DNA of 64,000 bases, from positions 124,001 to 188,000 of the forward strand of contig NZ_WLZW01000004.1 in the NCBI RefSeq assembly GCF_009707665.1. Direction: 5' to 3'. This DNA is from Planomicrobium sp. YIM 101495. Its GTDB lineage: Bacteria > Bacillota > Bacilli > Bacillales_A > Planococcaceae. The notes under the pieces were generated by a model. It searched no databases, was not told the origin of the DNA, and saw only the letters and a list, made by a program, of their open reading frames with translations. A program made the translations under genes and the position numbers. Below, in pieces: positions 33,092 through 42,021 of this stretch (its first letter is position 1; every line of letters starts with the position of its first letter).

Positions 33092-35077
33092 ATGGAAAAA
33101 AACGATTCGATAAAGAAGAAACCACGCAATAAATTCATCCCGCTCCTTGCGCTGGCTGTCGTGATGCTGTGGTTAAAAACATACTACATCCAAAAAACAC
33201 AGTTCAAATTGGACGTCGAAGGATCGCTTCAGGAATTCCTGCTGTTCATCAATCCGCTCGGCTCCGCAATCTTGATTTTGAGTATTTCACTGCTGTTCAA
33301 GAAAAAACGGAAGTATTACGCATTGCTCGCGATTTACTTCGCAGCAAGCTTCATGACTTATGCAAATGCAGTGTACTACCGCTTCTTCAGTGATTTCATC
33401 ACACTTCCGACACTGTTCCAGACGCAGAACTTCGGCGATCTTGGCGGCAGTGTGCTGACATTGATCCAACCGACGGACTTCCTGTTCTTTGCGGACGTCT
33501 TACTGATCGGAGTGATCGTCTTCTCAAAACGTTTCGAGAAGAGTACGCACACATTCAAGAAACGCGCAGTCGTCCCGGTCATGACTGCAGCACTGGCCAT
33601 TTCGTTCTTCAACTTGGCGCTTGCGGAAGGCGATCGCTCGGACTTGCTGACACGTGGATTCGACCGTACGTACATCGTCAAATATCTCGGCTTGTACAAC
33701 TATGCTGTGTATGACGCGGTGGAAACTGTGAAATCTTCTTCACAGCGCGTACTGGCGGACAGCGACAGCGTAACGGAAATCTTGAACTATACGAAGTCCA
33801 ACTACGCGAGCCCGAATGAACAATATTTCGGAGCTGCTGAAGGAATGAACGTCATTTATCTGCATTTGGAATCGATCCAGACGTTCTTGATGGACTACGA
33901 ACTGAACGGGGAAGAAGTGACGCCGTTCCTGAACTCGTTGACGCGTGATCCGGAAACGTTGTACTTCGACCGTTTCTACCACCAGACAGCGCAAGGGAAG
34001 ACGTCTGATGCGGAATTCATGCTGGAGAACTCACTGTTCGGTTTGCCGAAAGGCTCTGCTTTCATCACGAAAGGGCAGAATACTTACCAAGCAGCACCAG
34101 CGATTTTGAAAGATAAAGGCTATACATCAGCCGTGTTCCACGGAAACAACGCGACATTCTGGAACCGCTCGGAAATTTATAAAGCATTCGGTTACGATTA
34201 TTTCTTCGACATCGATTCGTACAAAGCCGATTCACCGAATGACATGGCGGAATATGGCGTCATGGACAAGCCGTTCCTCGAGCAGTCGGAAGTATTGCTT
34301 GAATCATTGCCGGAACCGTTCTATACGAAATTCATTACTGTCACACACCATTTCCCTTACAAGATCGCTCCCGAATTGACGACGATCGACAAGGCGACAA
34401 CGGGTGACGCGAGTGTCGATAACTACTTCCAGACAGCCCGCTATGCGGACGAAGCGATCGAGCAATTCTTCACGTACTTGGAAGAGTCCGGTCTTGCGGA
34501 CAACACGATGGTCGTCATGTACGGAGACCATTACGGCATCTCGGACAATCACAACCGCGCGATGAGCGAGTTGCTTGGCAAAGAGATTACGCCAGTAGAG
34601 AATACGAAGCTGCAGCGTGTGCCGCTCTTCATCCACGCACCTGGCCTTAAAGGCGGCGTAGACCACACGTACGGCGCACAAATCGATCTGCTGCCGACTG
34701 TGCTGCACTTGCTCGGGGAAGATACACAGAAATACGTCCAATTTGGAACGGATCTGTTATCTCCTGAACATGAGGAGTTGGTTGTCCTGCGGAACGGTGA
34801 AATTGCGAGTCCGGAAGTGTATTCCATCGGTGACGTATTTTACGATCCGGAAACAGGTGAGCCGATCGATGACAGCAAGCTTGAACTAGCAGAGAAGCTG
34901 AAAGAGATCGGGAACTACGAACTGGAACTGTCGGACCAAGTAGTGAACGGAGACCTTCTCCGCTTCTACACACCGACTGGATTCGAGGAAGTGGATCCAT
35001 CCGATTACAATTACCAAATCAAGCCGCCGCTCCCAGTCTATGAGGCTGAGACGGATGCACCGGTAACAGCGAAATAA
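33092..35077 (+). CDS. Lipoteichoic acid synthase family protein
   Basis: 661 residues from ATG 33092 (AAGGTG upstream; the frame is open from 33017). Five N-terminal membrane helices (about residues 15-175) are followed by an extracellular sulfatase-like domain. The catalytic Thr304 is in Gln-Gly-Lys-Thr-Ser-Asp-Ala-Glu, with metal-binding Glu in Leu-His-Leu-Glu-Ser and Asp-His in Tyr-Gly-Asp-His-Tyr-Gly. It polymerises glycerol phosphate from phosphatidylglycerol onto a glycolipid anchor. An ECF promoter upstream suggests that this is the stress-induced paralogue (LtaSa/YfnI type) rather than the housekeeping enzyme. Confidence 0.9.
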   Translation: MEKNDSIKKKPRNKFIPLLALAVVMLWLKTYYIQKTQFKLDVEGSLQEFLLFINPLGSAILILSISLLFKKKRKYYALLAIYFAASFMTYANAVYYRFFSDFITLPTLFQTQNFGDLGGSVLTLIQPTDFLFFADVLLIGVIVFSKRFEKSTHTFKKRAVVPVMTAALAISFFNLALAEGDRSDLLTRGFDRTYIVKYLGLYNYAVYDAVETVKSSSQRVLADSDSVTEILNYTKSNYASPNEQYFGAAEGMNVIYLHLESIQTFLMDYELNGEEVTPFLNSLTRDPETLYFDRFYHQTAQGKTSDAEFMLENSLFGLPKGSAFITKGQNTYQAAPAILKDKGYTSAVFHGNNATFWNRSEIYKAFGYDYFFDIDSYKADSPNDMAEYGVMDKPFLEQSEVLLESLPEPFYTKFITVTHHFPYKIAPELTTIDKATTGDASVDNYFQTARYADEAIEQFFTYLEESGLADNTMVVMYGDHYGISDNHNRAMSELLGKEITPVENTKLQRVPLFIHAPGLKGGVDHTYGAQIDLLPTVLHLLGEDTQKYVQFGTDLLSPEHEELVVLRNGEIASPEVYSIGDVFYDPETGEPIDDSKLELAEKLKEIGNYELELSDQVVNGDLLRFYTPTGFEEVDPSDYNYQIKPPLPVYEAETDAPVTAK

Positions 35078-35083
35078 ACGATT

Positions 35084-35124
35084 AGGCCCTGTAAGCTGAA
35101 CTTCCAGCTTGCAGGGCCTTTTTT
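35084..35124 (+). terminator. Terminator of the LTA synthase gene
   Basis: AGGCCCTGTAAGCTG pairs with CAGCTTGCAGGGCCT (one G-T) across AACTTC and leads into six T. The T run overlaps the stop codon of the sulfurtransferase remnant on the other strand. Confidence 0.85.
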
Positions 35125-35224
35125 AAAGTATGGAATATTTTCGGATGACCGGACAAGTCGGGTCGCTCGTCCATTCGTTCATGGAACCGTCGTAGATCGC
35201 GACGTTGTGCTGGCCGAGCTCGTC
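35123..35224 (-). pseudogene. 3' remnant of a rhodanese-type sulfurtransferase gene
   Basis: On the minus strand, directly after the stop of the acetyltransferase, an open stretch of about 33 codons ends at a TAA (35123-35125). It reads Asn-Val-Ala-Ile-Tyr-Asp-Gly-Ser-Met-Asn-Glu-Trp-Thr-Ser-Asp-Pro, which is the C-terminal signature of thiosulfate/3-mercaptopyruvate sulfurtransferases. It has no start and no active-site loop. The rest of the gene is gone, so this is a deletion remnant now in the 3' region of the acetyltransferase gene. Confidence 0.7.
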
Positions 35225-35225
35225 T

Positions 35226-35777
35226 TCACCTGATGACTCTTGCTGGATTGCCGCCGACAACCGCGCCTGCAGGAACGTCTTTTACGACGATGGCACCGGA
35301 AGCGATAACGGCATTGTCACCGATCGTCACGCCAGGATTGATGACTGCGCGTCCGCCGATCCAGACATCCGAGCCGATTGTCACGGGCTTCCCGAGTTCG
35401 AGCCCGGAATTACGCTGTGCGGCTTCAATTGGGTGCGTGGCGGTGTATATATGAACACCTGGGCCGATCATGCAGTCGTTGCCGATCCGGATCTCGCACA
35501 CATCGAGGAAGATGCAGTCGAAGTTGGCAAAGAAGTTTTCTCCGACATGGATGTTGAAGCCGTAATCGCAGCGGAAGGTCGGCTCGACGTGAAGTGATTC
35601 TCCTGTGGAGCCGAACAATTTTTTTAGCAGAAGTTTGCGTTCCAGTCCACTCGTTTCCGTTGTCTCATTGAACAGGCGGCTTAGTCGGTGCGCATTGGCC
35701 CGTTTTCGTTGGAGTGCGTTGTCTTGCGGGTCATACAGTTCGCCTGTTTGCATCTTTTCTTTCTCGCTCTTCATCAT
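35226..35777 (-). CDS. maa: Maltose O-acetyltransferase family protein
   Basis: 183 residues from the ATG at 35777 behind AAAGGAA; the frame is open to 35849 without a better start. The N-terminal Mac domain (Met-x-x-Gly-Glu-Leu-Tyr-Asp-Pro-Gln-Asp) is followed by left-handed beta-helix hexapeptide repeats and the catalytic His of Tyr-Thr-Ala-Thr-His-Pro-Ile. It transfers acetyl from acetyl-CoA to sugars such as maltose or glucose. Length matches B. subtilis Maa. The C terminus ends normally in Gly-Gly-Asn-Pro-Ala-Arg-Val-Ile-Arg, but the gene abuts the sulfurtransferase remnant with no spacer, so the last residue or two may derive from the junction. Confidence 0.87.
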   Translation of the reverse strand: MMKSEKEKMQTGELYDPQDNALQRKRANAHRLSRLFNETTETSGLERKLLLKKLFGSTGESLHVEPTFRCDYGFNIHVGENFFANFDCIFLDVCEIRIGNDCMIGPGVHIYTATHPIEAAQRNSGLELGKPVTIGSDVWIGGRAVINPGVTIGDNAVIASGAIVVKDVPAGAVVGGNPARVIR

Positions 35778-35869
35778 TGACCATTCCTTTCGTCGATTGG
35801 TTGTTTCGATGAATAGGTGCTGCTTCGAATCAGTTGAGCTCAAGATCATGAAAAGGCAGTGAAAAAAGC

Positions 35870-35914
35870 ATGTTTCCCCGTTATACTATAATTATACAGT
35901 TCACGAGGAAACAT
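35870..35914 (-). promoter_or_regulatory. Inverted repeat around AT-rich promoter-like core
   Basis: CATGTTTCC and GGAAACATG flank a 27-nt AT-rich core that contains TATAAT-like sequence, with a T run beyond it on the minus strand. It could be the terminator of the DUF4256 gene, an operator around the maa promoter, or both. Confidence 0.4.
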
Positions 35915-35924
35915 GATTCTTGAA

Positions 35925-36491
35925 TTATAGCTTCAACATCCCGCGGAATCCGCGTGCGCCATAATAGGAGTCCGCCCCGTTATGGTAAAGGAACACGTGG
36001 TCATAGCGGCGGTCGCAGAACAGCGCGCCGCCGAGATTTCGGATCGCCTCGGGTGTGTGGATCCAGCTCGATGTTTTCAAATCGAATGGGCCGAATTCTT
36101 GCATGGTGCGGTATTGTTCTTCTGTCAGCAGGTCGATACCGATGTCCGCTGCAACATCGTGTGCCGAGTTTTCCGGCTTATTCTTCTTACGTGCGTCGAG
36201 CGCTTTCCGGTCGTAGCAAATGCTTCTGCGGCCGGTCGGACTTTCTTTCGCAGCGTCAATGAACACCGTCTCGTTGTCGAGTACGAAGACATCCGGCTCG
36301 CCGCCGGTATCTTCCATGGCCTGGAGCGTCTGAAGTTTCGCAGGGGACTTCGCGAGCTTTTCGGCAATATCTGCCCAATCGACGCCATTATGGCGGTGCA
36401 TGTGGTCTTCGAAACGGGCTCGCAGCGTCTCAAGTAATTGTTCTGTCTGTTCTGCAGAGAATGCGTTCTTGTTGGTATCGTTTGTCATCAT
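35925..36491 (-). CDS. DUF4256 domain protein
   Basis: 188-residue soluble protein matching the DUF4256 pattern: Asp-Asn-Glu-Thr-Val-Phe-Ile-Asp-Ala, Gly-Arg-Arg-Ser-Ile-Cys-Tyr-Asp, Ser-Ser-Trp-Ile-His-Thr-Pro, and the C-terminal Asp-Ser-Tyr-Tyr-Gly-Ala-Arg-Gly-Phe-Arg-Gly. It is widespread in Bacillales and has no known function. AGGAGGAATCG precedes two consecutive ATG codons (36491 and 36488). Confidence 0.82.
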   Translation of the reverse strand: MMTNDTNKNAFSAEQTEQLLETLRARFEDHMHRHNGVDWADIAEKLAKSPAKLQTLQAMEDTGGEPDVFVLDNETVFIDAAKESPTGRRSICYDRKALDARKKNKPENSAHDVAADIGIDLLTEEQYRTMQEFGPFDLKTSSWIHTPEAIRNLGGALFCDRRYDHVFLYHNGADSYYGARGFRGMLKL

Positions 36492-36639
36492 CGATTCCTC
36501 CTGAATGAATTTTATGTAGGTGATTCAAGTATATACAAAAATCTGACTTTGGTGTGATCGATTCGATTTCCGATAGAAGGGAAGTGCAAGCTGGTCGTTT
36601 GAACGGCTGAAGCCGCGCGTGACTGCCAGCTTAATTACT

Positions 36640-36921
36640 ATGAAAAAAACGAAAGAAAGTGAAGACTGGCGTTTCAAAATAGCGAACCGGGAAGCCTTGA
36701 TCGGTGTAGGGCTCGCATTATTCAACTTTGTCTGGTGGTTCGGATTTGCCTATGGGCTCGGATCACGTCCGGTGGAAGAATATACATATGTCTTCGGATT
36801 GCCGAGCTGGTTTTTCTACAGCTGTGTCGTCGGATTCGTCACGACCGTCATTCTCGTCATCTTAGTCGTCCGCTTCTTCTTCAAAGAAGTGCCGTTTACA
36901 GAAGAGGAGGATGAGCAATGA
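36640..36921 (+). CDS. yhdT: YhdT family membrane protein
   Basis: 93 residues from ATG 36640 (a GTG at 36619 is also in frame; neither has a strong ribosome site). Two membrane helices (about 23-42 and 62-82) and a conserved Phe-Asn-Phe-Val-Trp-Trp-Phe-Gly-Phe-Ala-Tyr-Gly block mark the YhdT/DUF997 family, which is nearly always encoded next to PanF. It is thought to be an accessory subunit of that transporter. It overlaps panF by 4 nt. Confidence 0.88.
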   Translation: MKKTKESEDWRFKIANREALIGVGLALFNFVWWFGFAYGLGSRPVEEYTYVFGLPSWFFYSCVVGFVTTVILVILVVRFFFKEVPFTEEEDEQ

Positions 36922-38405
36922 ACTGGTCCGTTATGATTCCGATGCTCGGCTTCTTGCTGATCATCTTCTTTATCGGCATCTGGGCGAGCCGCAAAAATGC
37001 GGCATCCGGTGATAGCTTCATCCAGGATTACTTTCTTGGCGGAAGGGAGCTCGGCGGTTTTGTCCTGGCGATGACGATGGTCGCGACTTACGGCAGTGCA
37101 TCGAGTTTCCTCGGTGGTCCGGGAACCGCTTATACGATGGGCTTCGGCTGGGTCTTGCTCGCGATGTCGCAAGTGGTGACGGGCTATTTTGTCCTGATGA
37201 TCCTCGGGAAGAAATTCGCGATTCTCGCCAGACGCTACAAAGCCATCACGCTCGTCGATTTCCTGAAAATGCGTTACAGAAGTACGGCTGTCGTCATCTT
37301 GTCGGCATTTGCCATTATCGTGTTCCTTTTCTCCGCGATGGCTGCCCAGTGGATCGGGGGCGCGCGGCTCGTCGAATCGCTGACGGGCATTTCCTATAAC
37401 GGTGCTCTGTTCATCTTCGCGGTTTCGGTGCTGGTGTATGTGACAATCGGCGGCTTCCGCGCGGTTGCGGTGACGGATGCAGTACAGGGCGCCGCGATGG
37501 TGGTCGGGACTTTCGTTCTCTTAGTGGCGGTCATCATCGCAGGCGGCGGAATCCCGAACATCATCGGGGACCTGATCAGCGAGAATCCGAATCTCGTGAC
37601 ACCGTTCGGGAACGAAGGCAACTTATCGAAAGCATACGTGTCCTCGTTCTGGATCCTGGTCGGGGTCGGCGTCGTCGGCTTGCCGCAAATCGCGGTCCGT
37701 TCGATGGCCTATAAAAGTTCAGCCGGCATGCATCGTGCACTGATCATCGGGACAATCGTTACCGGAATCATCATGCTGAACATGCACTTGATCGGCGTCT
37801 TCGCGCGTCCGATCATGCCGGGCATCGAAGTGGGCGACACGGTCATCCCGCTCATCTCGATGGAAGTGCTGCCGCCGTGGCTCGCTGGCATCGTACTGGC
37901 AGCGCCGCTTGCGGCCATCATGTCGACGGTCGATTCACTATTGATCCTCGTCAGTTCGACCGTCGTCAAAGACGTTTACTTGAATTACATTAAACCGGAC
38001 GCCACGATCAAGGCGGTCAAACGGGCGAGCTTCGGCGTGACCGCCGTGCTCGGGATCATCGTTTACATGCTGGCATTGAACCCGCCGGACTTGTTGATCT
38101 TCCTGAATCTGTTCGCGTTCGGCGGGCTGGAAGCGGCGTTCATCTGGCCGATTGTCATGGGCTTGTACTGGAAATATAGTAATAAATACGGTGCCATCGC
38201 CTCGATGATCACCGGAATCACGAGCTATATCGCGTTGCATTTCTACAACGAGGCTTACGGCAATCTGTTAGGTGTGCACACCGTTGCATTGCCGGTGCTG
38301 CTATCGTTCATCGCATTCGTCGTCTTCAGTCTGGTGATCGGGCGGAAAGCGCATAGTTTCGAGGAAGAGTGGAAAGAATTGAAACAAGAAGCGCTCGGAA
38401 AGTAA
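36918..38405 (+). CDS. panF: Sodium/pantothenate symporter PanF
   Basis: 495-residue sodium:solute symporter family protein with about 13 predicted helices. The family opening Phe-Leu-Gly-Gly-Arg-x-Leu-Gly-Gly-Phe-Val-Leu-Ala is near residue 41, with Tyr-Gly-Ser-Ala-Ser-Ser-Phe-Leu-Gly-Gly-Pro-Gly-Thr-Ala-Tyr after it. The upstream YhdT partner makes PanF more likely than proline or urea symporters. It imports pantothenate for coenzyme A synthesis. Its ATG overlaps the yhdT stop. Confidence 0.9.
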   Translation: MNWSVMIPMLGFLLIIFFIGIWASRKNAASGDSFIQDYFLGGRELGGFVLAMTMVATYGSASSFLGGPGTAYTMGFGWVLLAMSQVVTGYFVLMILGKKFAILARRYKAITLVDFLKMRYRSTAVVILSAFAIIVFLFSAMAAQWIGGARLVESLTGISYNGALFIFAVSVLVYVTIGGFRAVAVTDAVQGAAMVVGTFVLLVAVIIAGGGIPNIIGDLISENPNLVTPFGNEGNLSKAYVSSFWILVGVGVVGLPQIAVRSMAYKSSAGMHRALIIGTIVTGIIMLNMHLIGVFARPIMPGIEVGDTVIPLISMEVLPPWLAGIVLAAPLAAIMSTVDSLLILVSSTVVKDVYLNYIKPDATIKAVKRASFGVTAVLGIIVYMLALNPPDLLIFLNLFAFGGLEAAFIWPIVMGLYWKYSNKYGAIASMITGITSYIALHFYNEAYGNLLGVHTVALPVLLSFIAFVVFSLVIGRKAHSFEEEWKELKQEALGK

Positions 38406-38418
38406 GGCAGATAATAGA

Positions 38419-38468
38419 AAAAAGGGATTGCACAGGACCGTTCACGACGGTCTCGGGCAATCCCTTTT
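38419..38468. terminator. Bidirectional terminator
   Basis: AAAAGGGATTGC and GCAATCCCTTTT enclose an inner stem GACCGT/ACGGTC. It is shared by panF and the convergent universal stress gene. Confidence 0.85.
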
Positions 38469-38888
38469 CTATTTGACGATCAGTGCAGGGCATTTTACCC
38501 GTTTCATCACTTTGTGGCTGACGCTGCCGAGCATCATTTCCTGTAAACTGTTCAAGCCGCGGCTGCCGATGACGACAAGATCGGCCCGTGAATCGTTGAC
38601 GTAGCGGACGATTTCAGGACCGGGGTCGCCTTTGAGGACAGTGACCGTATAAGGCACACCGGCTCCTTCAAGGACGTGCTCGACGTTGGCGATCTTGCGC
38701 TGGCGCTCCAGCAGCAAGCTGTCTTCCGATTGTGTGTGGAGACGGTCGGCGGTCGCTTTATTGAAATCGGCGACCATGACCACTTCGATTTTCGAGCCTT
38801 CCGTATAAGTTGCGATTTTCACCGCTTCTTCGGCAGCGCGTACGGCATTTTCCGAGCCGTCTGCTGCAAGGATGATGTGCTGATACAT
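38469..38888 (-). CDS. Universal stress protein UspA family
   Basis: 139 residues. It opens with Ile-Ile-Leu-Ala-Ala-Asp-Gly-Ser-Glu-Asn-Ala and ends with the ATP-binding motif Gly-Ser-Arg-Gly-Leu-(9 residues)-Gly-Ser-Val-Ser near residues 115-130. It is likely an ATP-binding dimer. It is 23 bp downstream of the sulP gene on the same strand, a common pairing with anion transporters. Its partners are unknown. Confidence 0.9.
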   Translation of the reverse strand: MYQHIILAADGSENAVRAAEEAVKIATYTEGSKIEVVMVADFNKATADRLHTQSEDSLLLERQRKIANVEHVLEGAGVPYTVTVLKGDPGPEIVRYVNDSRADLVVIGSRGLNSLQEMMLGSVSHKVMKRVKCPALIVK

Positions 38889-38911
38889 AACTTGTCCTCC
38901 TTCTCAGGCGA

Positions 38912-40324
38912 TTAGCCGTTCAGTTTATCGAATAAGGCGCTGCTCGCAGGGTTCAACCCGCGTACTTCGACGGATTTCCCTTGCTGCTGCAGTTTCGCCG
39001 TGACACGGACGAGCGCGCCAACACTTGATTCATCCCATAGGTGACTGCTCGTCAGGTCGATGATGACGTGGTCTTCTTCTGCCATTTCGAGCGTCTGGAC
39101 GAACTTCTGCGTCGAGGCGAAGAACAAGGGCCCTTCGATGAGATAGACGCCGTCACGCTTCTTGATTTTTAATTTCGAAATTGAGCCGACGAAGAACAAA
39201 GCACTTAAGACGACGCCAGCCACGACACCGATCGCGAGGTTATCCGTCCAGACCACGATTGCGACCGTGACGAACATGACGAGCGCATCGGCACGCGGAG
39301 CTGTCACGAGATACTTGAACGAGCCCCAGTCGAATGTGCCGATCGACACCATGACCATGATGCCGATCAGGACCGGCATCGGAATGTCGATGACGAGATC
39401 GCCGAGGACGATGATCAAGAACATCAGGAACACACCGGCGACGAGTGTCGAAAGTCTTCCGCGGCCGCCGGATTTGACGTTGATGACGGACTGCCCGATC
39501 ATTGCACAGCCGGCCATTCCGCCGAAGAAGCCGTTGACGAAGTTGGCGATTCCTTGCCCGCGTGCTTCTCGGTTCTTATCCGATTTCGTATCGGTCATGT
39601 CGTCGACGATTTGCGCGGTCAGCAGCGATTCGAGCAGACCGACGACAGAAAGTGCAAGTGCGTAAGGCAAGATAATCTGCAATGTTTCCAAGTTGAACGG
39701 GACATCCGGCAACAGGAAGCTTGGCAAGCTTTGGGTGATCGTCCCGAGATCGCCGATCGTTTTCAGTTCGATGTTGAACAGGAAAGCCGCTGCCGTCAAC
39801 AGAATGATGGCGATGAGCGGTGCCGGAATCGCTTTGAAGAAGCGGGGCAGCGTGTAGACGATCAGAAGCGTGACGCCGATAAAGACGTACGTCAACCAGC
39901 CTTCGCCGAGGAAGTGCGGCACTTGCGCCATGAAGATCAGAATCGCAAGTGCGTTGACGAAGCCGATCATGACGGCATTCGGAATGAAGCGCATGAGCCG
40001 GGCAATGCCTGAGACGCCGAGAATGACTTGGATAATCCCCGTCAAAATTGTCGCAGCAAGCAAGTAGTGAAGACCGTGATCTGCGACAAGGTCGACCATG
40101 ACAAGTGCCATTGCACCGGTCGCGGCAGAAATCATTCCGGGCCGGCCGCCGACAAATGCGATGATAACTGCGATACTGAACGATGCGTACAGTCCCACCA
40201 TCGGGTCGACGCCTGCGATGATGGAGAAGGCGATTGCTTCCGGAATTAACGCAAGGGCTACGACGATTCCCGACAAAATATCACCGCGAATGTTGCCGAA
40301 CCATTGCTGTTGTAACGTTTGCAT
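38912..40324 (-). CDS. SulP family anion transporter with STAS domain
   Basis: 470 residues. About 12 membrane helices start with Gly-Leu-Tyr-Ala-Ser-Phe near residue 45 and include Gly-Phe-Val-Asn-Ala-Leu-Ala. A shortened STAS domain (about 375-470) has [15 protein letters not shown]. SulP proteins carry sulfate, bicarbonate or dicarboxylates; bicarbonate or sulfate is most likely here, but the sequence does not decide. The downstream UspA-like gene may be regulatory. An AAAGGAAGAAA site precedes the ATG at 40324. Confidence 0.88.
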   Translation of the reverse strand: MQTLQQQWFGNIRGDILSGIVVALALIPEAIAFSIIAGVDPMVGLYASFSIAVIIAFVGGRPGMISAATGAMALVMVDLVADHGLHYLLAATILTGIIQVILGVSGIARLMRFIPNAVMIGFVNALAILIFMAQVPHFLGEGWLTYVFIGVTLLIVYTLPRFFKAIPAPLIAIILLTAAAFLFNIELKTIGDLGTITQSLPSFLLPDVPFNLETLQIILPYALALSVVGLLESLLTAQIVDDMTDTKSDKNREARGQGIANFVNGFFGGMAGCAMIGQSVINVKSGGRGRLSTLVAGVFLMFLIIVLGDLVIDIPMPVLIGIMVMVSIGTFDWGSFKYLVTAPRADALVMFVTVAIVVWTDNLAIGVVAGVVLSALFFVGSISKLKIKKRDGVYLIEGPLFFASTQKFVQTLEMAEEDHVIIDLTSSHLWDESSVGALVRVTAKLQQQGKSVEVRGLNPASSALFDKLNG

Positions 40325-40413
40325 GAAAATTTCTTCCTTTCAATCCAGTCCACAAGTGGAATAGTGAACATGTATTTCAACTCAACTTTGTCCATCTTAC
40401 CATGTTCCACTGT

Positions 40414-41037
40414 TTATTCTGTAAAAAGATTCAGCGACTGACCTGTATTTTCGAATGTATCGGTCGTTTCCCAATCGTATTGCAGACTGGCTCGGTTGAT
40501 GGTGCGCACGGTCTGGAAGTCCTGCGAATCGTATGGAACCGTCACAGTGACGTCACCGTCGATAAATGTATAGGATAGGACACGGGATGTGCCTTCATCG
40601 ACAGTCCGCACGACATGCTCGACCTGGTCCCAGGCAACGTAGACTTCTGTCAGCGACCAGAATGGATTGACGTGCACGCCATCTTCATCCAAGTAGGCAT
40701 AATGGAAAATCGACAGAGCAAACAAGGGAAGCGCCAACAACAGCAGGAAGAGGTGAAGTCCGGCCAAGCGATAATCCCGTTGTTTCTTCTCAGCGTACAA
40801 TTTGGTGAACAGGAACGAGAAAAGAGTGACCGCGACTAAGGCCATTCCTGCCGCGAATCCGCTGTAGGCCGCTTGCGGACGGATGAATGACAAGTGATTA
40901 TAGGAAAAGAACAGCATATCTTGAATGAACATGATCACGGCCACCGGTAAGATCGGCGCCGAAATCAGTAAAATCAGACCGATCGTCAAAATGTAAGGCG
41001 TCAATGAATCTGCATCGATCTCGCGTAAAGCTTTCAA
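40414..41037 (-). CDS. Hypothetical membrane protein with PH-like C-terminal domain
   Basis: 207 residues. Four membrane helices (about 15-37, 57-77 and a pair near 92-112) are followed by an ~90-residue beta-rich domain. This reads Tyr-Leu-Asp-Glu-Asp-Gly-Val-His-Val-Asn, then Val-Ala-Trp-Asp-Gln-Val-Glu-His-Val, the usual pattern of bacterial PH-like domains. Function unknown. Its ATG is preceded by GGGAGATGAG. It has its own short leader and lies upstream of sulP on the same strand, with 89 bp between them. Confidence 0.7.
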   Translation of the reverse strand: MKALREIDADSLTPYILTIGLILLISAPILPVAVIMFIQDMLFFSYNHLSFIRPQAAYSGFAAGMALVAVTLFSFLFTKLYAEKKQRDYRLAGLHLFLLLLALPLFALSIFHYAYLDEDGVHVNPFWSLTEVYVAWDQVEHVVRTVDEGTSRVLSYTFIDGDVTVTVPYDSQDFQTVRTINRASLQYDWETTDTFENTGQSLNLFTE

Positions 41038-41215
41038 GTGCTCATCTCCCGTCCTGGCTGCATCTAATTGTTTTAGTGTACCAGATGGGAAGAAGGGCAG
41101 TCACCTACATCATAAAATCATCCTTGCAAAACAGCGTTGCATCATTTATAGTGAATGAAGTGCAAGATATAGATGTCTTGCTGTTTTAAAACACAATATA
41201 TAGTACATCGAATAG

Positions 41216-41362
41216 AAATGGTGCCGATGAGGCTGAAAAGGGAATCCGGAAGAAACCGGAGCTGTACCCGCAACTGTAAGTGCTGACGAACTTCGAAGGT
41301 CCACTGTCTGAAGACGGGAAGGACGAAGAGAGGATGACGCATGAGCCAGGAGACCTGCCATT
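41216..41362 (+). promoter_or_regulatory. Cobalamin riboswitch ahead of the nrd operon
   Basis: Core elements in order: GGTGCCGATGAGG, AAAGGGAA, GGAAGAAACCGG, CCCGCAACTGTAAGTGCTGACGAA, GGGAAGG, and GAGCCAGGAGACCTGCC at 41343-41359. A terminator follows at 41460. The first gene of the operon starts at 41536. The layout predicts shut-off of ribonucleotide reductase genes when B12 is available. Confidence 0.93.
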
Positions 41363-41459
41363 TTTAGAGTGTGTATGCTTCTTCGGGAACAGAGAGGCTG
41401 CAACGCGAGTGCTCTTTGGCGAACATTTTTCTGTTTAACCGAGATGCTTTAGCGTTCAC

Positions 41460-41496
41460 AAGCCCTTTCCCAAGTCAGTGGGAGAGGGCTTTTTTC
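41460..41496 (+). terminator. Riboswitch expression-platform terminator
   Basis: AAGCCCTTTCCCA pairs with TGGGAGAGGGCTT (one mismatch) and is followed by six T. It lies between the B12 aptamer and the thioesterase gene. Confidence 0.85.
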
Positions 41497-41535
41497 TTGC
41501 CTGAAACCCGTTGGAGCGGGAGGAGAGATGAAGAT

Positions 41536-42018
41536 ATGAGAAAAGAATTAACGACATCGGTTTCAAGAACATGTCAGACGAAGCTGGTCTTGCCGCCGGA
41601 CACAAACCATATGGGCACGATTTTTGGTGGCACGATTTTGTCGTATATCGATGAAATCGGTGCGATTTCGGCAATGAAGCATAGTGGACACGCCGTGGTG
41701 ACAGCATCGATCGACACAGTCAGTTTTTTATCTTCCGCCCGGACCGGTGATATTTTGACGCTTGAAGGGGTGGTCGTATCCACTGGAAGAACATCGATGG
41801 AAATTTTCGTGAAAGTAGAGTGCATGGAAAGTGCGACAAGGGAAACGCGACTGACGACGACTGCCTTCATGACGATGGTCGCCATTGATGAAGGAGGGCG
41901 GCCGGTCGCAGTGCCGGCCGTCATCCCGGAAACGCCGGAAGAAAGGCGTCTGGCGCAAAGCGCGAAGTTTCGCAAACAGCGCAGAATGGAATCAGCGAAT
42001 TACGGAAAGGAGATGTAG
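41536..42018 (+). CDS. Hotdog-fold acyl-CoA thioesterase (YkhA-like)
   Basis: 160 residues of the YkhA/YciA hotdog type: Asp-Thr-Asn-His-Met-Gly-Thr-Ile-Phe-Gly-Gly near residue 22 and Thr-Ala-Ser-Ile-Asp-Thr-Val-Ser-Phe near 54. It hydrolyses acyl-CoA esters. It is the first gene after a cobalamin riboswitch and 3 bp before nrdA. Its link to nucleotide reduction is unclear; it may simply be carried in the operon, or it may serve a B12-related acyl-CoA such as methylmalonyl-CoA. The latter is speculation. ATG 41536 follows GGAGGAGAGATG. Confidence 0.8.
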   Translation: MRKELTTSVSRTCQTKLVLPPDTNHMGTIFGGTILSYIDEIGAISAMKHSGHAVVTASIDTVSFLSSARTGDILTLEGVVVSTGRTSMEIFVKVECMESATRETRLTTTAFMTMVAIDEGGRPVAVPAVIPETPEERRLAQSAKFRKQRRMESANYGKEM

Positions 42019-42021
42019 AGG

